Assembly (NCBI GenBank): GCA_047967505.1
Contig: CM106539.1
DNA: 64,000 nucleotides
Source: Dipteris shenzhenensis
Taxonomy: Eukaryota > Polypodiophyta > Polypodiopsida > Gleicheniales
Reading direction: 5' to 3' (one strand)
Notes under the pieces: model-generated
The model's input: the letters and a program-made list of their open reading frames with translations, nothing else
What the model was told of the DNA's origin: nothing
Databases searched by the model: none
Made by a program: the position numbers and the translations under genes
Part shown: positions 58,165 to 64,000 of the stretch, one piece after another
Numbering within the stretch: the stretch's first letter is position 1
How the letters are laid out: each line of letters opens with the position of its first letter

Positions 58165-59382
58165 ATGAAACCTAGCACTTCCCAAACAGAAGATGCTACC
58201 CCAGCACAAGACAAGAAAGGCAAAGCTATTCGAATGGCAAATACTATCCACATGAGCCTTGCCAGCAACCCCGAACCTTCCCTGGCCACTCAAGTACTTT
58301 GCGTCCAAGGATCGATTCGAGGAACAACCGTTACTATCCTCATCGACAGTGGCTGCTCTCATAACTTCCTAGCTAGTTCTATGGTCGAAAAACTTCGGTG
58401 GACCACCAGTCCTAGTCCCATGGACTATCACATTGAACTCGCAAATGGAACTACATTCTTGCGCAACACCAGGATAAAAAACCTGTGCTTTCGTATACAA
58501 CATTACACGGACAAGTTGAAATTCGACATCATGCCTCTTTCTCGGTACGATGTCATCCTCGGACAACAGTGGCTCTACGACTATGATCCATTAATGAGTT
58601 TTCGCAGCCATACTATCCAGTTTGTCCACCAGGGAAAACTTATTGAGCTAACTGGTTCTAGGGACTCTCCTTCAACCCCAGTTGCCTCTGCCCTACAAGT
58701 AAAGAAGTGGGTTTGTAAACGTCAAGTAAAGACTTCACTTTTGTTGGTTACGGCAGTAGAGGAGACACCAACAAAGGATCCTCTTGAGTACCTCAACCAA
58801 TCTTTTTTCCATCTTTTCCTGGATATTTTTCCATAGGAATTGCCAAAGCAGTTACCACCTCGACGACTAGTGGATCACCCAATCGAGCTTATTCCCGACA
58901 GTAATTTACCGTCAAAACCTCCTTATCGGGTTTCTTACACTCAAAATGAAGAAATCCAAAGACAGGTGACCGAACTACTCGACAAAGGTCACATTCGGCC
59001 CAGTCGCAGCCCTTTCGGATCTCCTGTACTACTTGTGGAAAAAAAGAATAAGTCAATGCGTCTTTGCATCGACTACCGAGCCCTCAACAAGCTCACTATT
59101 AAAAACAAGTATCCATTGCCTCGCATCGATGACCTTTTCGATCAACTTCTACATGCAACACAATTCTCAAAGATTGATCTTCGTTCAGGTTATCATCAAA
59201 TTCGCATACGAGAAGGCGATGAGTACAAGACAGCTTTTCAAACAAAGTATGGACACTATGAATGTTTGGTCATGCCTTTTTGGGTTAAACAATGCCCCGG
59301 CCACATTCATGACACTAATGAACGACGTTTTCAGGCCTTTCCTCAATAAGTTTGTCATCGTTTACCTTGATGACATCATCGT
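58165..59382 (+). pseudogene. Protease and reverse transcriptase region of gypsy element A
   Basis: The aspartic protease shows VTILIDSGCSHNFLASSMV (DSG active site) near residue 57. The reverse transcriptase starts after the TAG at 58834 with [14 protein letters not shown], then [20 protein letters not shown] and [21 protein letters not shown] one-base gain in the T run at about 59276-59281 shifts the frame. The catalytic YLDDIIVVF then lies in the +1 frame at about 59361-59388. It cannot make an intact polymerase. Confidence 0.88.
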
Positions 59383-59616
59383 CGTTTTCAACAGATCTGT
59401 ACATGAGCACAAACAACATCTTCACTAAGTTTTTGAAGTTCTCCGTGCAAATTCTCTCTACATCAACGTTGAGAAGAGTGGTTCTTCAAGACCCAACTCG
59501 AATATTTGGGACATGTTATTTCAGCTCAAGGCATCTCTGTGGATCCCAAGAAGGTCAAGTAAATTTAAAACTGGCCTACTCCTAAGAATGTTCATGATGT
59601 CCGCTCTTTTCTCGGA

Positions 59617-60370
59617 TTGGCAAACTTCTACCATACAAAGGTCTATCAGTTTTCCGAGATCGCAGCTCCTATGTCCGAATTATTGAAAAGCACAACAGTT
59701 TTTCAGTGGTTTTCTGAAACAGAGTATAGTTTCCAACAACTCAAGCAAGCACTCACTACCACACCAGTTATGGCTATTGTTGACCCAAATCTTCCATTTG
59801 AGGTCATGACCGATGCTTCCGACATCGCTACAGGAGCAGTCTTGATGCAAGAAGGCAGAGTTATTTCTTTTGACAGCCATAAACATTCCGATATCCAAAC
59901 CCGATACCCGGTTTATGTTAAGGAGTTTCTTGCCATTGTACATGCTTATCGCTCTTTGAAACATTATCTCATGGGAGCCAACTCGGTGGTGAAGACAGAG
60001 CATCACTCTCTAAAGTATATCTTTACTCAGCCAGTCATGAATGCTTGATAAGCAGGCTGGGTTGAGTTTCTGGCCAACTTTCACATGACCATTGAGTACA
60101 TTCTTGGACTATGCAATGTAGTTGCAGATGCTCTTAGCAGGTTAACTCTAGCATCAGCTATGGTAATCTCTACATTATCTGTGGATGTTCCGAATTCATT
60201 CAAAGGGAAGTATCTCAATGATAAAGACTTCGGCACAGCAGTACAAGTTGTTTCGAAAGATCAACCTTCGAATCCGAACATAAGATTTTCTCATCCTATT
60301 CTTATACGGATGACCTTCTATATTATCAAGATCGCGTCTGTGTACCACATGACAAGGATGTTCGACATCT
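59617..60370 (+). pseudogene. RNase H region of gypsy element A
   Basis: FEVMTDASDIATGAVLMQEG carries the first acidic residue of RNase H. YVKEFLAIVHAYRSLKHYLM follows, and the end MTIEYILGLCNVVADALSRL comes after a stop at 60046. The active-site TDHxSL motif reads KTEHHSLKYIF, with Glu in place of the usual Asp. Confidence 0.85.
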
Positions 60371-60371
60371 T

Positions 60372-61345
60372 TTGTTAAAAGAGCATCATGTAGTTCCTTA
60401 TTCTGCCCATCCAGGCATCAACAAGACTTACAGATTACTCAGTGCAATATACTACTGGCCTCAGATGAAAAGCGACGTCATCAAAATGGTTACATCTTGC
60501 TTATCTTGTCAACAAATGAAAGCAAGCCGACGACTTCCAACAGGACTTCTTCAGCCTCTTCCAGTTTTAACTGAAAGGCGGGAAAGTATTTCCATGGATT
60601 TTATTACAACACTACCACGATTCTCTAGAGGTAACACTCAGATTATGGTAATTGTTGATCGATTGTCCAAAATGGCACGCTTTGTTGCTTGCAAAAGAAG
60701 TGCACAGGCTCCGGACATTGCCAAACTCTTCATACAACACATCTTCCAACACCATGGATTGCCCAAGAATATCGTTTTCGACAGAGATCCTAAGTTCACC
60801 AATCACTTTTGGATTTCACTGTTCGAATCTTTGGGTACAACTCTACTGTTCAGTTCAGCCTACCACCCAGAATCAGATGGATAGATTGAAAGAGTCAACC
60901 AAGTTCTGGAAGAAATGTTCCGACATTATATTCAATCACGCCTAGCAACGTGGGAAGAGTATCTACCACTCCTTGAGTTTGCTTATAATAACTCTTTCCA
61001 TAGTGCCATCAGCATGACTCCATTCCAAGTAGCTTATGGACACACTCCGATTGTACCAACGAATTTTGTACTTCAACATCGAGTGGCCCTAGCTGATCAA
61101 CTGGTTCAAGAAATGCAAGACATTCTAAAGTCAGGGATCATATGTGAAAAGCGCAAGAGCGGTATCAACGGTCCACCAACAAACATAGACGTCAGCTGGA
61201 ATTTGAAAATGGTGACATGGTGCTATTATTTGTAGCCCCACATCGCTACAAGACGGTTAAGTCTGTGTTTCCTAAGTTGTGACCAAGATACTATGGACCT
61301 TTCCGGATCGTCAAGAAAAATTCACCTTTAAGTTACAAATTGAAA
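60372..61345 (+). pseudogene. Integrase of gypsy element A
   Basis: HHCC zinc region (EHHVVPYSAHPGINKTYRLL ending in CLSCQQMK) is followed by the catalytic core: SMDFITTLPRFSRG, VDRLSKMARFVACK, VFDRDPKFTNHFW. Then comes YHPESDG, a TAG at 60882 (usual Gln codon) and IERVNQVLEEMFRHYI with the final acidic residue. The C-terminal GPFRIVKK segment lies at about 61295. Stops and a frameshift at about 61235 inactivate it. Chromodomain sequence was not reached before the break at 61367. Confidence 0.88.
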
Positions 61346-61367
61346 TTGCAACAGGACTGCTCCTAAC

Positions 61368-61803
61368 TGATAGTAAACACACCCAAATTTGGTAGAATAT
61401 GCAGGAAGGTTAGAATAGAGTAGTACCTTATGTTTTAGGAAAAAGGTAGGGGTAGAAGGTCATGGGCTGGACCTGCAACAGAGACTTGTGAGGGGCTGCA
61501 CAAGGACAGGAGGAAGTCAATCCTTTTTAGAATTCAGCTGAGTGTTAAAACTCTTGCTGTGTATTCTATTTCAGTAATGAAGTACAAGTCATGAATTGCC
61601 TTGCCAAGTACAACTAGAGCCTTTATATAGGTATGGCCCAGGGCAGCACAAAGCAGTATTGCTTATGGGATTACCTCCTAGGATGCCACATGGCAACTTA
61701 TGTATCCCCTAAAAAAAGAAAAGAACACTTACAAGCCCATAAAGGCCTTTCTACTAACTTTTAGCCTAAGTTTAGCCTAAGTAAAAAGTAACCATCTGTT
61801 ACA
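61368..61803 (-). repeat. 3' LTR (436 bp) of chromovirus B
   Basis: Read on the minus strand it runs from TGTAACAGATGG (61803) to TGTTTACTATCA (61368), with TG/CA ends. A TATA box (CTATATAAAGG) lies at about 61620-61631 on the minus strand. The polypurine tract GAGGAGGGAGGAT adjoins it at 61804-61816. The blocks shared with the LTR at 38674-39168 are CAAGTACA, TATA, CAGCACA and CCACATGGCAA. Confidence 0.85.
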
Positions 61804-61816
61804 ATCCTCCCTCCTC
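61804..61816 (-). other. Polypurine tract of chromovirus B
   Basis: The minus strand reads GAGGAGGGAGGAT immediately before the LTR start TGTAACA, the standard arrangement for plus-strand priming in LTR retrotransposons. Confidence 0.8.
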
Positions 61817-62148
61817 AAATAGAAATTTGTCCTCAAATTTGAAAAGGGTGTAACCTGGACATACAATGCTCCTTGTAAACCTGAACAGCTCAATTCTGGT
61901 CATATCAGCTGAACAATGAAGTTTCTTAGTCAAATACCTCCCTGTAGGCATGCTGATCTGTAAATGGATCATATAATATTCCCAAGAAATCAAGCAATCG
62001 GGCGGAAGAGTTATGCTGTCCAACATAACAGATCTGATCATATGATCCAGTGAGAGACATGTTGATCTGAGAGAGGATAGTGAATGCTGGCTGCAGCATG
62101 TCCATATACGCCATATAGCAAGAGAAAATCAAATCTGCTCATAAAGAC
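61817..62148. other. Non-coding interval between chromovirus pol and 3' LTR
   Basis: About 330 bp between the end of the chromodomain region and the polypurine tract of chromovirus B. It has no recognisable domain and is the usual 3' untranslated spacer of such elements. Confidence 0.6.
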
Positions 62149-63370
62149 TCAATTTTGGCCATAGAATTCAGCTAAGCAATTGAGGGTACTGCTCCACAAT
62201 TGTAGATGGCTGCCAAGAAGACGTAGACCTCTCCATTTGATAAGATATTCCATGTAGGACTTGTTCCTCAGCACATGATCTCTAAATCCAAGGATCTTTT
62301 CAGGAATATACTCAATTTGGCCCTCTTCATCCATAGGAGGTAGCTCTTCCATAACTTGCTCCTTGGGTCCCATATACTTCTTGAGCAGTGATACATGGAA
62401 TACTCTGTGTATTCTAGAGGATGGTGGAAGCTCCAACTCATAAGCCACTTCCCCAACTTTCCTCAAAACCTTGTAAGGTCCATAATACCTATGAGCAAGT
62501 TTAACATTGGTATTACCTTTCAAGGAAGCATGCCTAGACTTATGTAATCTGAGAAATACATAATCCCCTTCTTCAAAATGAAGTTCTCTCCTATGCTCAT
62601 CAGCATAATCCTTCATCCTTGCTTGGGCCCTTACCATATTATCTTTACATTGCTGTAATAGAGCAGTCATGTGAGCCAAATCATCCTTGGCTTGCTGGCT
62701 TGTCAATGCTTGATCAATAATGGTTGATGGGACATGAGCTTTACAGCCAAACATGGCTTTAAAAGGGCTCATACCAATTGAAGTATGCTTGGTGGTATTA
62801 TAACAAAATTCAGCTAGATGCAACCATTGATCCCACGATGCTTGGGTATCAAAGCAAAAATGCCTTAGATACTCTTCCAACCAGCGGTTAACCCTCTCTG
62901 TTTGCCCATCAGTTTGAGGGTGATCTGCTGTACTTGGGTTAAGAAGTGTTCCCATAGAACTGAAAAGCTCTTGCCCAAAATGCCCCATGAACTTAGCATC
63001 ACGATCACTCACAATTTCCTGAGGGAGTCCATGTAATTTAAACACATTCTCCATGAATTGGTTAGCCACCTTGGAAGCTGTAAATTCGGTCTTAGTAGGA
63101 ATGAAGTGGGCAGCTTTGGTAAGTCTATCAACAACCACAAAGATACTGTTCCAACCCTTAGAGGTCACTGGTAGACCTGTAATAAGTCCATGCTGATATG
63201 TGTCCATTTACCTTGAGGTATAGGTAGAGGTTGCAGTAGACCAGCTGGCCTCAAATTCAACTCCCTGCTTTGTTGACAGGGCTTACAGCTTTGAACATAA
63301 GCAAGAACATCCTTCCAAAGTCCCATCTAGTAAAAACTCTGTTTTACCTTATCATACGTCTTGTTGAGGC
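62149..63370 (-). pseudogene. Integrase with chromodomain of chromovirus B
   Basis: Minus strand. The zinc region with HIGLNKTYDKVKQSFY and CKPCQQ (63400-63270) has one stop in place of the usual Trp at about 63328. A single-base loss at about 63190 splits ISMD from ITGLP. The core follows in a 352-codon frame: VVVDRLTKAAHFIPTKTEFT, IVSDRDAKFMGHFG, ADHPQTDGQTERVNRWLEE, YYGPYKVLRKVGEVAYELEL and RIHRVFHVSLLKKYMGP. The C-terminal chromodomain starts near KILGFRDHVLRNKSYMEYLI with KWRG, and then changes frame to SSWQPSTIVEQYPQLLS at about 62222-62170. Chromodomains of this group are thought to direct integration into heterochromatin. Confidence 0.9.
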
Positions 63371-63399
63371 CTATATGCCCAGCCATAGGAGATGAGTGA

Positions 63400-64000
63400 A
63401 ATTCCTGTAAGATTAGCAGCATATAGGAGGAATTTTCAGTAAGAAATATTCTATCATTATACCACAAGAGCCCATTGTGCAACTTGAAATTGGGATATTG
63501 CTGACAGTCAGGATCTTGCAAGTCTTGGAGCATAGCAGCTGCTTGAGGATCATTGAGATACTCTTCTTGAATGCCATGGATCCAATCTTTATAAACCTCA
63601 GTAATAGATGATAAGTACAAGCCCATATCCTGGAAAGAGAATCTGCTACAATATTTTCTTTGCCCATCTTGTAATCTACGTCAAAGTCATAGTTTTGCAC
63701 AATGGATAGCCATCTCCTTTGCTTGGGTGATAGAGAAGACTGAGATAGAAAATATCTGAGAGTCTTATGATCAGTCTTGACCTTGAAATGGCTGCCATAA
63801 ATGTAGTGGTGCCACTTTTTGATTGCATGAAGTATTGCCAACATCTCTTGGTCATAAATGTGGAAACTTGACTCCTTGTCATCCAATTTCTGACTTTCAA
63901 AGGCAATAACTCCATGACTCTGCCTTAGGACAGCTCCAATGCCCCTTCCACTAGCATCAGCCTCAATTATAAAAGGTTGAGAGAAATCAGGACATACCAA
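63400..64000 (-). pseudogene. RNase H region of chromovirus B (continues past window edge)
   Basis: Minus strand. FIIEADASGRGIGAVLRQ, then IYDQEMLAILHAIKKWHHYI, VKTDHKTLRYFLSQSSLSPK and YKMGKENIVADSLSR form a plant gypsy RNase H with the D and DHK residues in place. A frame change after the last motif leads into the integrase zinc region. The reverse transcriptase must lie beyond 64000. Confidence 0.9.

Larger units (their letters stand above)
56594..61367 (+). mobile_element. Ty3/gypsy element A, degenerate, cut at its 3' end
   Basis: The gag-pol order is complete: Pro-rich leader (56594-57025), gag (57421-57987), zinc knuckle (58099-58140), protease (about 58300-58420), reverse transcriptase (58880-59390), RNase H (59760-60140) and integrase (60380-61345). 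Gag to reverse transcriptase share one frame, broken by TAG stops at 57985 and 58834. The integrase end stops abruptly at about 61345-61367, where the LTR of chromovirus B begins, so B probably landed in A. No LTR of A was recognised in the window. Confidence 0.9.
61368..64000 (-). mobile_element. Ty3/gypsy chromovirus B, 3' part (runs past window end)
   Basis: On the minus strand RNase H, integrase, chromodomain, polypurine tract and 3' LTR follow in order, and the 5' part lies beyond 64000. It has few breaks, so it is younger than element A. Its LTR edge at 61368 truncates the integrase of element A. LTR similarity with 38674-39168 shows that the same family inserted elsewhere in this window. 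Confidence 0.9.

Overview
This window is nuclear DNA of a land plant: spliced genes with long introns, and intergenic space made almost entirely of decayed plant-type transposable elements (Ty3/gypsy, Ty1/copia, LINEs, a DUF659-type hAT). Many GA/CT microsatellites, a 14 kb intron packed with elements and few genes per kb fit a large genome such as a fern or gymnosperm, but the lineage is an inference and is not settled by anything seen here. No organelle insert, tRNA, rRNA, CRISPR array or gene cluster was recognised.

Only two host genes are supported, both on the + strand. The first (5309-7634, four exons, 579 aa) is a molybdenum-cofactor-sulfurase-like fold-type I PLP-transferase homologue. 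The residue aligned with the PLP lysine appears to be His358, so it may not be a PLP enzyme. Its last exon and 3' flank were duplicated downstream (8956-9961), leaving a broken exon copy. The second (33974-50401, incomplete at its 3' end) is a plant protein of unknown function with a beta-propeller-like character. Two exons are visible, separated by an intron of about 14.25 kb (35529-49783) that holds LINE fragments, an LTR with primer-binding site and a complete non-autonomous LTR retrotransposon.

Layout: 1-5.3 kb intergenic with short tandem duplications and a copia RNase H relic; 5.3-10 kb gene 1 and its duplicated tail; 11.5-14.9 kb a 1.6 kb tandem duplication; 17.8-19.5 kb a gypsy relic (minus strand); 20-22.9 kb alternating purine-pyrimidine and AT-rich DNA; 23.3-25.2 kb a hAT relic (minus); 25.3-28 kb an AT-rich inverted-motif array split by about 1.8 kb of other DNA; 29.1-31.9 kb the 5' part of an L1-type LINE (plus); 34-50.4 kb gene 2 with its TE-filled intron; 53-55.8 kb a copia gag relic and LINE pieces, one with a 201 bp in-frame triplication; 55.8-61.4 kb gypsy element A (plus); 61.4-64 kb gypsy chromovirus B (minus), which appears inserted into A and runs off the right edge.

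The most interesting items are the lysine-lacking sulfurase-like protein, the tail duplication of that gene, and the 2.67 kb non-autonomous LTR element with a perfect target-site duplication, whose U3 holds a dense cluster of WRKY W-box cores arranged as inverted repeats. No convincing new multi-gene system was found.
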